DNA of 64,000 nt from Salipaludibacillus aurantiacus (GTDB lineage: Bacteria; Bacillota; Bacilli; Bacillales; Salisediminibacteriaceae), in NCBI RefSeq assembly GCF_900111295.1, contig NZ_FOGT01000004.1:248001-312000 (forward strand), read 5' to 3'. A program made the position numbers and the translations under genes. Each line of letters begins with the position of its first letter. Positions within the stretch are counted from its first letter, which is position 1. The notes under the pieces are model-generated. The model was not told the DNA's origin, ran no database searches, and saw only the letters and a program-made list of their open reading frames with translations. Positions 15,743-24,982 of this stretch are shown one piece after another.

Positions 15743-16966
15743 TTATGCGGCCTGTCTGTCGGCTCGGGCCTGTCTTTTGAGCTGTGCCTGGAAAATGAGG
15801 CCGGCTGCCAGCATGGCGGCGAGCATGGCGCTAAGAGAGTAATAGATGGCGCCTTCTCCAACGACTTCAATCAGAATGCCGCCGACTACCGGACCGGTCA
15901 TGCTTCCGACAGCAAAAAGTACGGCAGTCATCACATTGCCTGTAGGCAGAAGGTTTGCCGGGACCAGGTCTGCCAAGTAGGCGATACCGAGTGAGAAAAG
16001 AGAGCCGAGAAGCATACCGGCAATAACAAATAAAGTGAATAAAAGCCAGGGGATGTGTTCAGCAAAAGACATACTGAAAAAAATGACAAGGCCTGTGGAA
16101 ATGAGGCCAAGCAGGACTTTGTTCCGTCCTAGTTTATCACTTAAAATACCTAAAGGCAGCTGCGTAATCAGGCTTCCGAATACAAAACCGGGAAGCAGTA
16201 AAACAGTCACAAACTGAATATCAATACCCATACGAAGGGCATATACCGGGTAATTGCCATGCAGGGAAGCCTCCATATACCCAAAGAAAAAACCGGGAAG
16301 AAGGGCAAACCAGGCCAGTTTTAAAACTTTCTTATAGCGGATAAATGTATTAAGCTGTGAACCTGTTTCAAAATCTCTGGCAGGCCACTCATTTTTAAGG
16401 AAAAGCATAAACACCCAGGCGATCACACTGGCAGCTGAGGCTATAACAAACGGCAGATAATCATTTATTTCCAGCAGTCTTGTCATCATTGGTCCCAGTC
16501 CAAAGCCCATTCCAAACGCGAGGCCATATAAAGACAGCTGCCGGCCGCGGTTTTTCCTCGAGCTTGTCGTACTTATCCACACCTGAGTGGAAAAATGTAT
16601 TAAATTGTCTGCTATGCCTACTACCATTCTTAAGGCAAACCAGAACCAGAATGCCTGCCATAAAGGAAAGAGCAGTAAAGAAAAACAGACTAAAACCAGG
16701 CCCACTATAATAACGGGTTTATAGCCGTATTTTCTGACAGGCTTCTCAATAAATGGAGAGATTAATATAATTCCTATGTAGAGGGCTGCCGCGTTTAAGC
16801 CGTTGGCAGAAGAAGACACTCCGGAGCCTTCAAGCATGACAGCCAGAACAGGCAGCAGCATTCCTTGCGAAAAGCCTGCAATTAAAACCATGCCTACCAG
16901 TACCCAGTAACGGTAGACGGGATTATTTTTCGTTTGTTCCGTAGATAATTTTGTGGTCATGAGCAT
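15743..16966 (-). CDS. Major facilitator superfamily transporter
   Basis: A 407-residue membrane protein with twelve predicted helices and a central cytoplasmic loop. The MFS motif A-like segment GILSDKLGRNKVLLG lies in the second half (after residue 270); the first-half equivalent is degenerate. It is probably an efflux or sugar-type carrier, and the substrate is not readable. The start ATG at 16966 follows GGGGAGCG; a second Met lies three codons later. It is monocistronic. Confidence 0.85.
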   Translation of the reverse strand: MLMTTKLSTEQTKNNPVYRYWVLVGMVLIAGFSQGMLLPVLAVMLEGSGVSSSANGLNAAALYIGIILISPFIEKPVRKYGYKPVIIVGLVLVCFSLLLFPLWQAFWFWFALRMVVGIADNLIHFSTQVWISTTSSRKNRGRQLSLYGLAFGMGFGLGPMMTRLLEINDYLPFVIASAASVIAWVFMLFLKNEWPARDFETGSQLNTFIRYKKVLKLAWFALLPGFFFGYMEASLHGNYPVYALRMGIDIQFVTVLLLPGFVFGSLITQLPLGILSDKLGRNKVLLGLISTGLVIFFSMSFAEHIPWLLFTLFVIAGMLLGSLFSLGIAYLADLVPANLLPTGNVMTAVLFAVGSMTGPVVGGILIEVVGEGAIYYSLSAMLAAMLAAGLIFQAQLKRQARADRQAA

Positions 16967-17129
16967 AATCGCTCCCCGTACTAAAATATATGAGTTGGAT
17001 TTATATCCAAATTTAATTGTAATTGGTTTTTATAAATGTGCAAGGAAAATAAAACCCTATAACGTGACGTGAGTTTCATAAAAAAGTACAATAGTAAGCA
17101 CGGGAAATAGTAAATGAAAGGATGTTTTG

Positions 17130-17510
17130 ATGAAATTCACCTACACTGATGATGCCTTTGAAACAGAATTTGAATATGGAAAGCTTGTCGTTTCAGGAAA
17201 TGAGGAGAAAGGCTTCCGTCCTTTTCAGCTGATGGTCAGCTCAATCGCTGTCTGCAGCGGTTCAGTCCTTAGAAAGGTCCTTGAAAAACAGCGGATGAGC
17301 GTAAAAGATATCCAGGTGGAAGCTGACGTGAAACGGGACCCTGAGCGGGCTAACCGGCTGACACATATTACACTCCATTACGTAATCCATGGAGAAAACC
17401 TGACGGAAAGTAAAGTGGAAAAGGCGGTCCACCTTGCCAGCAAAAACTGCCCAATGGCTCAAACTGTTGCGGATTCCGTCGAAATAACTGAAACATTTGA
17501 ATTAAAGTAA
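17130..17510 (+). CDS. OsmC/Ohr family peroxiredoxin-like protein
   Basis: 126 residues. The two redox cysteines of the family are present, Cys42 in VCSGSVLRKV and Cys107 in KNCPMAQ. OsmC proteins reduce organic hydroperoxides with dihydrolipoamide or thiols. The ATG at 17130 is preferred; a TTG at 17127 is adjacent, and AAAGGATG lies 5 bases upstream. It is most like the YhfA/YvbI-type OsmC subgroup rather than Ohr, judged by the short N-terminus. It ends at its own terminator. Confidence 0.88.
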   Translation: MKFTYTDDAFETEFEYGKLVVSGNEEKGFRPFQLMVSSIAVCSGSVLRKVLEKQRMSVKDIQVEADVKRDPERANRLTHITLHYVIHGENLTESKVEKAVHLASKNCPMAQTVADSVEITETFELK

Positions 17511-17553
17511 TCGGTCTGAAAAGCAATATTTAAAACCGCAATAACTTACGATT

Positions 17554-17578
17554 AAGGAAGGGGCACCCTTCCTTTTTT
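17554..17578 (+). terminator. Terminator after the OsmC gene
   Basis: GGAAGGG pairs with CCCTTCC around GCA, followed by six T. Confidence 0.88.
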
Positions 17579-17624
17579 CACACTATGAGAAAGAAACGGC
17601 TCAGGCAAAAGGGGGGATGCCGCC

Positions 17625-18962
17625 TTGAGTACCCGGCAATATGATTTTACTGAAGGCAGTATTATGAAAAAGATGATCCTGTTCTCTTCTCCTATTTTTC
17701 TGACCAATATACTGCAGACGTCCTACCAGCTCATTGACTCTCTATGGGTAGGTAATCTCCTTGGAGCTAACGCCCTTGGTGCCATTGCAGTTTCGGGGAC
17801 GGTCATTTTTACGATTTTATCGTTTATAATCGGCATAAACACTGCAGCATTGACTATTTTATCCCAGCATAAAGGCGCAGCCGATGATGAAGGGCTTAAA
17901 AAATCGTTAAATGCCTTTGTAGTTATTTTAGGAACAATGACCGTGCTATTAGGTATAGCTGGTTTTTTTATATCCGGTTATATTCTCCAATGGATGGGGA
18001 CGCCGGATGAGATGCTTCCGCTTGCTACCTTATACTTACGTATTAATTTTATCGGGATTATTTTTTTATTTGGATATAATTTTATAGCGACTGTATTAAG
18101 GGCTTTGGGGGACAGTAAAACGCCAGTGCGTTTTGTTCTTCTGGCTGTCATTTTAAATACGGTGCTGGATCCTCTTTTTATTTCTGTGTTTGATTTAGGG
18201 ATAGCAGGGGCTGCGTATGCTACGATTGTCTCACAGGGGACCGCTTTTATATACGGGCTCATCTACTCTGTTTCTAAAGCAGGCGTGCCGTTTTCTGTCC
18301 CTTTTTTACCTTCTGTGGCCCAGCTTAAAAAGATTTTTAAACTGGGGCTACCGTCTGGGCTCTCAATGATGGTAATTTCAGGCGGAGTGCTGGCTATTAT
18401 GACGGTAGTGACAAACTTCGGGGAAGAAGTAGTGGCAGGGTTCGGTGCGGCGCAGCGTCTGGAAAGTTTAATTATGCTCCCAGCGTTAACTCTCGGTTCA
18501 GCGATTAACAGTATGGCCGGACAAAATATTGGAGCAGGGAAATGGGAAAGAGTCGGAGAAATTTCTAAAAATGGACTGATCCTTATTGGGACTGTGTCGT
18601 TAACGATTAGCGCAATTGTTTTTATAAGTGCTGAATATGCTATAGCTATGTTCGTGCAGGAACCTGAAACTGTCGCGTTCGGCACAACGTATATTCAGAC
18701 CGTAGCTTTTTTCTATACTTTTTTAGGCATTAATTTTGTTTTAAATGGTGTCGTGAGAGCAGCTGGAGCCATGTTTCAAGTGTTTGTACTGAATGTCTTA
18801 TCATTCTGGGTGCTCCGGTTCCCCCTGACGTATTTAGGTGCGTTATGGCTCGGAGAACGGGGCATAGGTGCGGGTATGGCGGCTTCATTGTTTATCAGCA
18901 GCTTACTGGCTGCCGCCTACTATAAATTCGGCAAGTGGAGAGAAATTAAAGTGCTGGATTAG
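17625..18962 (+). CDS. MATE family multidrug efflux protein (YpnP-like)
   Basis: A 445-residue transporter with twelve predicted helices in two MatE halves, exporting cationic drugs with Na+ or H+. The N-terminus YDFTEGSIMKKMILFSSPIF closely recalls B. subtilis YpnP. The start is TTG at 17625, with AAAGGGGGG upstream. No in-frame ATG before the conserved N-terminus would keep that motif. It is followed by a GGGG-tcaga-CCCC hairpin at 18967-18981. Confidence 0.88.
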   Translation: MSTRQYDFTEGSIMKKMILFSSPIFLTNILQTSYQLIDSLWVGNLLGANALGAIAVSGTVIFTILSFIIGINTAALTILSQHKGAADDEGLKKSLNAFVVILGTMTVLLGIAGFFISGYILQWMGTPDEMLPLATLYLRINFIGIIFLFGYNFIATVLRALGDSKTPVRFVLLAVILNTVLDPLFISVFDLGIAGAAYATIVSQGTAFIYGLIYSVSKAGVPFSVPFLPSVAQLKKIFKLGLPSGLSMMVISGGVLAIMTVVTNFGEEVVAGFGAAQRLESLIMLPALTLGSAINSMAGQNIGAGKWERVGEISKNGLILIGTVSLTISAIVFISAEYAIAMFVQEPETVAFGTTYIQTVAFFYTFLGINFVLNGVVRAAGAMFQVFVLNVLSFWVLRFPLTYLGALWLGERGIGAGMAASLFISSLLAAAYYKFGKWREIKVLD

Positions 18963-18966
18963 TAAA

Positions 18967-18981
18967 GGGGTCAGACCCCCC
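18967..18981 (+). terminator. GGGGTCAGACCCC hairpin after the MATE gene
   Basis: GGGG (18967-18970), loop tcaga, CCCCCC (18976-18981). It is a short member of the dispersed G-rich hairpin family. It lacks a T tract, so terminator function is uncertain. Confidence 0.45.
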
Positions 18982-19181
18982 ATTAAATTCCAATTATTTT
19001 TCCTGGTTAATGGACTGAAAAACGCACAAAGAAACGAATTATATGCTGATATGTCGAAATTAAGCTGGATAAGTATAGCATAAATGGCACTTTTAAAATA
19101 AGATAAGGGTATGGATTAATGCCTGTTCGTGCAGGTGTTTGGATTTATCTGAACATTAAATGTTTACGGGAGGAATAAAGC

Positions 19182-21866
19182 ATGATGATTGAAGAACATA
19201 TGATAAATAAGACATATTTCAGGACTATTGTGGATGAAGAGCATCAGCAGTCCCCTGTTAAAGCTTTAGGTCATGCTTTTTATGAAGAACAGATGGACGA
19301 AACGACTGATCTGTCGTCTGTCAGGTTTGCTCAAGGGGAAGTTTATTACCATCACCGGGATATGGAATCAGCGGTCTATAAATGGGGCCTCGTAAAAAAT
19401 GAACTGGCGCCGTGGGCGAAAAAGAATATTGGAGATGCATATTACGAGTTAGGCTGGCTCAATGAAGCCGAAAATACTTATACTTCTATTCAGACAGAAA
19501 GCACGGTTCTTTCAATAGAGGTCTCCTTACAGCTTTTAGCTTTATATGCTGATAAGAATAATAAAGACAAAGTTCACCAGTATATTAAGAAAGCACTGGC
19601 GGTTGACCCGGACTATCCTAATGTAACTGAAATCGCAAGGACTTTCTATGAAGAAGAGCAGGATTGGGGAAAAGCTGTGGAGCTGGCTGTAAAGGAAGCT
19701 GTCCGGACAGAATCGTCTCACTGGTTCACTGTTCTGACCACTTATGCTAATAAAGGATATACAAAAGATTTTACACCGGAATACTTTACTCAGGTTCTTC
19801 TGCCTCTTTCCAGACTGGACCAGAACATATTCTCAAACTTAACGAAATCCTTATGGGAAAGCTACCAGCATACCTCATCAAATCTTGCGTGGCTAGCGAC
19901 CATAAACGATCTGCTGCGCCAGGTTGAGGTATCGGAAGAAGAGGACTGGAGTGATTTATCCCGGCTGCACTATGACAGCTACCTCGCTTTGATGGACGGA
20001 GATTATTTAATTAATGATCTCAAACCTGTCGTTCCTTCCTTACTGGTCAACTGGATGAAAATTTCAAAGGCTGCCGGGCCTCTGTACGCCGCTAGTGCGG
20101 TACTGGCCTGGAACGAACTCTTTCCGGATACGTTTAACCGGAATACGCTTGAGGACGCAGAACGTCTTCTGGTCAGCGAGTACCCTTCAGCACAAAATGT
20201 GGAAGAACTTACTGCCTTACTCCAGACAGTCCTTCAATGGACAGAAGGAAATGACATAAAAATAGGAAACAAAAACAAATGGCTGCTTTCACAAATGTGG
20301 AATCTGAATAAGAAGCATTTGTGTATTACGGGTAAATCGCAAAAAGAAAATACAGCCGTTTTAAACAAACTTTTAGGTGAAGAGCTCTTTAAAGGGGAAT
20401 CCTTGACCGTGTATATGAATCATGGAGCGGAACAGCCTGAAATGATGGAAATCACGGAAACGGGATCAACGCTGGTGGAGGATATCGCTCATTTGCCGCC
20501 TGACGCCCTGGTGGAGTTAAACTGGCCTTCCCATCTGCTGAACCAGATGGATAGTTCGATTATTACTGCCCCTTATCATAAAGAACCTGAAAACGGGAAT
20601 GCTTTTGATTTTACTTTAACGTCAGACGGCGTTTTATATGTGGTGGACGGCTCAAGGCCGGTCACTGATCAAGAATATAAGGCATTAAGTGAGTTTTCGA
20701 ACCGGCAGCCAGGCATACCTGTCCACTTTATTATAAGTGAATCAGAAGGAACAGATACTGACAGTGAAGATATAAAAAACAGTCTGGCCAACCTGTTCCC
20801 TTCATCACAAGTCCTAATAGTAAAACCATTTATGAACGGCAAGAATGTAGCAGACTTTATCCGCAATCATTATTTAATGAATATGACTATTAATGATAAC
20901 AGGAAAGTGACAAGGCTTCTTCATGTTATCCGCACTCTGCTTGGCCATTTGAAAAACCAGAGGGAAACAAAAGAAAGTGTTTATAAAGAAACAGTGGCTT
21001 TCCATAAAGAAGCCCGTACGAAATACACTCACTATAAGAAAAACGTAGAAAAAGCAGAGACGGACAGAAGTGAGGCTTTTAAGAAATCCTACCATGACCT
21101 TAAAGAAAAAATGAAAAGAAAAGTACAGGAAGATATTCCGCCCCTTCTTCAGGATACTGCGGATGAAATTGAGGAAGACAGCGACTTCAGGAATATACAG
21201 GATGAGTTAAATACGTTAATGAATAACAAAATCAATGACTATTTAAATCATACAATGATACCTGAATTTCAGTCCTCGCTGAACACCTGGATTCAGAAAT
21301 CCCGTGAAGATATTTCAAAAACGCAAGCTTACCTGGATGAAGTAAATGAGACTTTTAACAACATGTATGGCGAAAAACGAGTGGCTTTGGCCTGCGATTT
21401 CCAGCTGCTCACAGACTGGAAAAGAGACCTGAACAGGATGCTTAACAGAATTGACGTGGAAGATATAAATATAATGAACCGAATGAAACCATCCCAGTTT
21501 TTATTAAAAAGTGCGGGTAAACTGTTCGGGAACTTCCAGCAAAACAAGCAAATGCTCTACAACCAGTACCGGAAAGCCATTGAAAATGACAGCTTTGAGG
21601 AAATAACTGATACGGTTATAGAAAAAGTTTTTTTTGAATTTGATCTCTTTGAAAAGTCGCTGAAATCGGATATGAAAATGTGTTTTGAGGAGCCTATTCA
21701 GCAATTGGATGATGGCATAAGCCAGTCTGAAGAACAGATCAACAAAGCTGAAGAAGAATTGCAGCTGATGAGAGATAATCCCGCTGCCTTTTATGATCCA
21801 ATAAAATTATTTGAAACCAGACTTTTACAATGCGAAATGATGGCGCTGGTGCCTCAGAACCAATAA
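19182..21866 (+). CDS. Large TPR / degenerate dynamin-like protein
   Basis: 894 residues, soluble. Residues 1-200 form TPR-like helical repeats (FAQGEVYYHHRDMESAVYKW, GDAYYELGWLNEAENTY, VHQYIKKALAVDPDYPNV). Residues about 375-570 look like a dynamin-type GTPase: CITGKSQKENTAVLNKLLGEEL at about 382 mimics the P-loop, but lacks the full GxxxxGKS. The later DxxG and NKxD motifs are missing (DGVLYVVDGSRP and VHFIISESEG stand in their places). Residues 570-894 are long charged helices, like a dynamin stalk. Nucleotide hydrolysis is therefore doubtful. ATG at 19182 follows GGGAGGAATAAAG. It is followed by yfkD. The function is unknown; membrane remodelling or a scaffold role is inference. Confidence 0.6.
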   Translation: MMIEEHMINKTYFRTIVDEEHQQSPVKALGHAFYEEQMDETTDLSSVRFAQGEVYYHHRDMESAVYKWGLVKNELAPWAKKNIGDAYYELGWLNEAENTYTSIQTESTVLSIEVSLQLLALYADKNNKDKVHQYIKKALAVDPDYPNVTEIARTFYEEEQDWGKAVELAVKEAVRTESSHWFTVLTTYANKGYTKDFTPEYFTQVLLPLSRLDQNIFSNLTKSLWESYQHTSSNLAWLATINDLLRQVEVSEEEDWSDLSRLHYDSYLALMDGDYLINDLKPVVPSLLVNWMKISKAAGPLYAASAVLAWNELFPDTFNRNTLEDAERLLVSEYPSAQNVEELTALLQTVLQWTEGNDIKIGNKNKWLLSQMWNLNKKHLCITGKSQKENTAVLNKLLGEELFKGESLTVYMNHGAEQPEMMEITETGSTLVEDIAHLPPDALVELNWPSHLLNQMDSSIITAPYHKEPENGNAFDFTLTSDGVLYVVDGSRPVTDQEYKALSEFSNRQPGIPVHFIISESEGTDTDSEDIKNSLANLFPSSQVLIVKPFMNGKNVADFIRNHYLMNMTINDNRKVTRLLHVIRTLLGHLKNQRETKESVYKETVAFHKEARTKYTHYKKNVEKAETDRSEAFKKSYHDLKEKMKRKVQEDIPPLLQDTADEIEEDSDFRNIQDELNTLMNNKINDYLNHTMIPEFQSSLNTWIQKSREDISKTQAYLDEVNETFNNMYGEKRVALACDFQLLTDWKRDLNRMLNRIDVEDINIMNRMKPSQFLLKSAGKLFGNFQQNKQMLYNQYRKAIENDSFEEITDTVIEKVFFEFDLFEKSLKSDMKMCFEEPIQQLDDGISQSEEQINKAEEELQLMRDNPAAFYDPIKLFETRLLQCEMMALVPQNQ

Positions 21867-21873
21867 ATTTTAA

Positions 21874-21904
21874 TCCCCGTTCAATAACGGGGATATTTTT
21901 TTGT
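21874..21904 (+). terminator. Terminator after the TPR/dynamin-like gene
   Basis: CCCCGTT pairs with AACGGGG, followed by a T-rich tail. Confidence 0.85.
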
Positions 21905-21957
21905 TTTTTTAGATAAACTAACCACCAAGACTAACGTTAGAAGGAGGTATCACCTTC

Positions 21958-22773
21958 GTGAAAAAGATTTTAATATCCGTAATTATTTTTTTCGTCTGTG
22001 TAACAGGAATGCTTTCAGGGACTATATCTGTTTTTGCAGAAGAAGAGGACGGTGCTAAAACGTCTGACATTCCCCAGTCTGTAATGAGTATAGCTAAGGA
22101 AAACACTTACCCTAATCCTGCACAGGATTTGCCGAGGCTTCAGCCCAGCACGTTAACTGAACAGCTCTTTGAATCAACAGAAGTCACCATTGAAAACCCG
22201 GAATTGATTAAGATGTTAAATGAGTCAACGATTAAAGGGTCTAAGCTCGCGTTAGGGATGAATGTTTCCATCTATCTTGGCCAATGGCCGCTTTCCTACG
22301 AGTCGGATGATACCGTGTTAAACTGGGATTACGAAAAAATTAATACGAATATGGTAGATAACAGAGGCGGTCAGGATCAGAAAAAGATTCAATACAGCCA
22401 GCAGCAGCAAAAACGAATTAAAGGCGGCCTCACTGCAGAAATAAAGGACAGCGAGATGGTGAAAAACATGATGAGATTAAAAGCTGAAGAAAAAACAAAG
22501 ATGCCATTAAGTTTTTCCACTATTATCGGATTTGGAACTCAGACAGAAAGAGTATATAACGTAGCTCCCCAGACTATGGGTTATCTGGATACTTATGCAT
22601 CAGCTGTGAACGAAAAAGGTAAAGTGACCTATGGTGAAGTATATTTGAAGATAAAAGGGGATAAACCTTCTTTAGAAATAAAAAATGTGACCCAGCAGGG
22701 GATAGGAGCATGGATTCCTATTCAGGATTACGTTAACTTACGGCTGGAATCAGCCAAGGCCCCCCGTTCATAA
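21958..22773 (+). CDS. yfkD: YfkD-like exported protein
   Basis: 271 residues. A signal peptide with hydrophobic core ILISVIIFFVCVTGMLSGT and a likely cleavage after VFA at about residue 25 lead into a secreted acidic domain. The composition and the segments SVMSIAKENTYPNP and VYNVAPQTMGYLDTYAS match the YfkD family of Bacillus, whose role is unknown. The start is GTG at 21958, 8-9 bases after GAAGGAGG. It is separated from the gene upstream by a terminator, so it is probably transcribed on its own. Confidence 0.75.
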   Translation: MKKILISVIIFFVCVTGMLSGTISVFAEEEDGAKTSDIPQSVMSIAKENTYPNPAQDLPRLQPSTLTEQLFESTEVTIENPELIKMLNESTIKGSKLALGMNVSIYLGQWPLSYESDDTVLNWDYEKINTNMVDNRGGQDQKKIQYSQQQQKRIKGGLTAEIKDSEMVKNMMRLKAEEKTKMPLSFSTIIGFGTQTERVYNVAPQTMGYLDTYASAVNEKGKVTYGEVYLKIKGDKPSLEIKNVTQQGIGAWIPIQDYVNLRLESAKAPRS

Positions 22774-22797
22774 AAAGCTCCTGAAGAAGGATTGTAA

Positions 22798-22842
22798 AAG
22801 CAATACATTGCGCTTTCAGCAGCAGTGTATTGCTTTTTTTTC
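22798..22842 (+). terminator. Terminator after yfkD
   Basis: AAGCAATACA pairs with TGTATTGCTT across a long loop, followed by eight T. Confidence 0.88.
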
Positions 22843-23112
22843 CTTTTTCCAATCAGTCCAGGAATTTTAGGGGTATTGCCACCTCGCCCGTGCGGAAACT
22901 TCGCTGTGCCTTCTTTACCGCAGACTTCTAGTTTATATTTCGAAATCAGCAATCATTACTGCTAAAAAGTCTCCCTGTAAATAATTTACTAATATAGTTC
23001 TTTTAAAATGGAATATATGTAATTATATGGTATTTAATTAGTCGCATTTCCTTTAAACTTAAATCTTAATGTCAATAAATGTAACAAAAGGGTTGACTTT
23101 TAAAATATGGGG

Positions 23113-23158
23113 AAAATTCTAAAAATTCTTTGTGAACTCAACTGTATTTTGATATAAT
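23113..23158 (+). promoter_or_regulatory. CodY-box and sigma-A promoter of the dpp-ykf operon
   Basis: AAAATTCTAAAAATT (23113-23127) matches the CodY consensus AATTTTCWGAAAATT at 12 of 15 positions. Next come TTGTGA (23130-23135), a 17-base spacer and TATAAT (23153-23158). The B. subtilis dpp operon is a classic CodY target, so nutrient repression is expected here. The remainder of the 432-bp gap (22843-23112) is AT-rich with nothing else evident. Confidence 0.72.
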
Positions 23159-23206
23159 TATGGCAAGTTTTTCTAAAGATTGGATAGGAAAGGAAAGGGG
23201 GCCAAA

Positions 23207-24031
23207 ATGAAAGTTTATACGTCCATAGATATGGAGGGGATAACAGGGCTAGTCGACTTAACGTTTGTTCACCCAGGCGAACGCAACTATTACCGTGGAC
23301 AACAATTAATGACGGCTGAAGCTAACAGGGTCATTTCGGCTGCTTTTCAGTCAGGCTGTAAAGAAATAATAGTAAACGACAGCCATTCTAAAATGACTAA
23401 TTTATTAATTGAAGAGTTACATAAAGAGGCTAAGCTTATTTCAGGAGATGTCAAACCTTATTCAATGGTACAGGGACTGGATCACAGTTTTGACGGCGCT
23501 ATATTTCTCGGCTACCATGCCTGTGCTTCTCAAAAGGGGGTCATGAGCCATACGATGACCTCGGGAGTGAAAAGCATGTTTATTAACGGAAAAGAAGTCG
23601 GCGAGCTGGGGCTTAATGCGTATGTCGCAGGCTTTTACGGCGTGCCTGTCCTCTTAGTCTCCGGAGACGATGCCGCAGCCTCAGAAGCAGAAGAGCTGAT
23701 ACCTGGTGTCACAACTGCTGTCGTCAAGGAACAGCAATCCAGATCGGCGGCATTATGTTTTACACCTGCAAAAACAGCTGAAATACTGACGGACAAAACA
23801 ATAGAAGCGATACATAAGCGGTCAAAAATAAAGCCGTTGGCACCTCCGAAAAATCCTGTTTTAACCATTGAATTTACGAATTACGGGGAAGCAGAATGGG
23901 CGAATTTAATGCCCGGCACCACTTTAGAGGAAGGGACGACATCTGTCTCTTTTAAAGCAAAAGATATTCTGGAGGCCTATCAGGCGATGCTGGTGATGAC
24001 AGAATTAGCTGTCAGAACATCGTTTTCTTAA
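23207..24031 (+). CDS. dppA: D-aminopeptidase DppA
   Basis: A 274-residue zinc enzyme, exactly the length of B. subtilis DppA. It removes N-terminal D-amino acids from peptides such as D-Ala-D-Ala and forms a decameric self-compartmentalising barrel. The SxDxEG signature gives Asp8 and Glu10. His60, His104, the catalytic His115 and Glu133 fall at the known positions. The start is ATG at 23207 after AAAGGGGG; an earlier in-frame ATG at 23180 has no ribosome site. It is the first gene of a ten-gene operon. Confidence 0.95.
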   Translation: MKVYTSIDMEGITGLVDLTFVHPGERNYYRGQQLMTAEANRVISAAFQSGCKEIIVNDSHSKMTNLLIEELHKEAKLISGDVKPYSMVQGLDHSFDGAIFLGYHACASQKGVMSHTMTSGVKSMFINGKEVGELGLNAYVAGFYGVPVLLVSGDDAAASEAEELIPGVTTAVVKEQQSRSAALCFTPAKTAEILTDKTIEAIHKRSKIKPLAPPKNPVLTIEFTNYGEAEWANLMPGTTLEEGTTSVSFKAKDILEAYQAMLVMTELAVRTSFS

Positions 24032-24048
24032 GGAAGGAGAGACGGTTT

Positions 24049-24981
24049 TTGCTGAAATACATACTTAAACGTTTTGCGTGGATGGTGCTTACGGTGTGGA
24101 TTATTATTACACTGACATTCTTCCTGATGCACGCTATTCCGGGTGATCCTCTGGACGTGGCAGATGTGGGAAGCTCTGATGCAGCAAGTGCCAATCTGGC
24201 AGCCTATTATAATCTCGACCAGCCGTTAGCTATGCAATATGTGACTTATTTGAAAAATGTAGTGACCTTTGATTTTGGCCCTTCGATGACTTCCAGGTCA
24301 CGGACTGTAAATGACATGATAGAAAGCGGTTTTCCCGCTTCGCTTCAGTTAGGTCTGGCCACCTTATTTTTCTCTGTTATTTCGGGGGTGGTGTTAGGCG
24401 TATTTGCAGCGTTAAAGCATAACAAAATGATAGATTATTTAACTATGATTCTCGCAGTGATAGGTATTTCAATCCCTAACTTCATTCAGTCCATGCTGTT
24501 TATCAATTACATAGCCGTTAATGTGGAATTCTTTCCTATTGCAAGGTGGGGAACATACAGGCATGTCATTCTTCCGGCTATTGCACTTGCTTCCGGACCG
24601 ATGGCGATTATTGCCAGACTGACACGGTCCAATATGCTGGAAGTCCTTACACAGGATTATATAAAAACCGCTAAAGCAAAGGGCCTGTCAACAATGAAAA
24701 TCGTTGTAAAACATGCTCTAAGAAATGCTCTGCTTCCAGTTGTAACGATTATGGGAGCTTTGACAGCTGCCGTGTTGACAGGAAGTTTTGTGGTCGAACG
24801 GATTTTTGCCATTCCGGGCATCGGCCAGTATTTTGTAAACAGCATCAGTAACAGGGATTATCCTATGATTATGGCGACAACCGTTATTTACAGTACGATC
24901 CTTGTCGTTATGATGTTTATTGTGGATATTTTATACGGGTTAATAGATCCAAGAATCAAACTGCACTCAAAGGAGGACTAA
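24049..24981 (+). CDS. dppB: Dipeptide ABC transporter permease DppB
   Basis: A 310-residue inner-membrane permease with six helices. The binding-protein-dependent permease loop is visible as EVLTQDYIKTAKAKGLSTMK near residue 200. The N-terminus MLKYILKRFAWMVLTVWIII is typical of DppB/OppB. The start is TTG at 24049 behind GGAAGGAG. With DppC it forms the channel for di- and murein peptides. Confidence 0.94.
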   Translation: MLKYILKRFAWMVLTVWIIITLTFFLMHAIPGDPLDVADVGSSDAASANLAAYYNLDQPLAMQYVTYLKNVVTFDFGPSMTSRSRTVNDMIESGFPASLQLGLATLFFSVISGVVLGVFAALKHNKMIDYLTMILAVIGISIPNFIQSMLFINYIAVNVEFFPIARWGTYRHVILPAIALASGPMAIIARLTRSNMLEVLTQDYIKTAKAKGLSTMKIVVKHALRNALLPVVTIMGALTAAVLTGSFVVERIFAIPGIGQYFVNSISNRDYPMIMATTVIYSTILVVMMFIVDILYGLIDPRIKLHSKED

Positions 24982-24982
24982 C

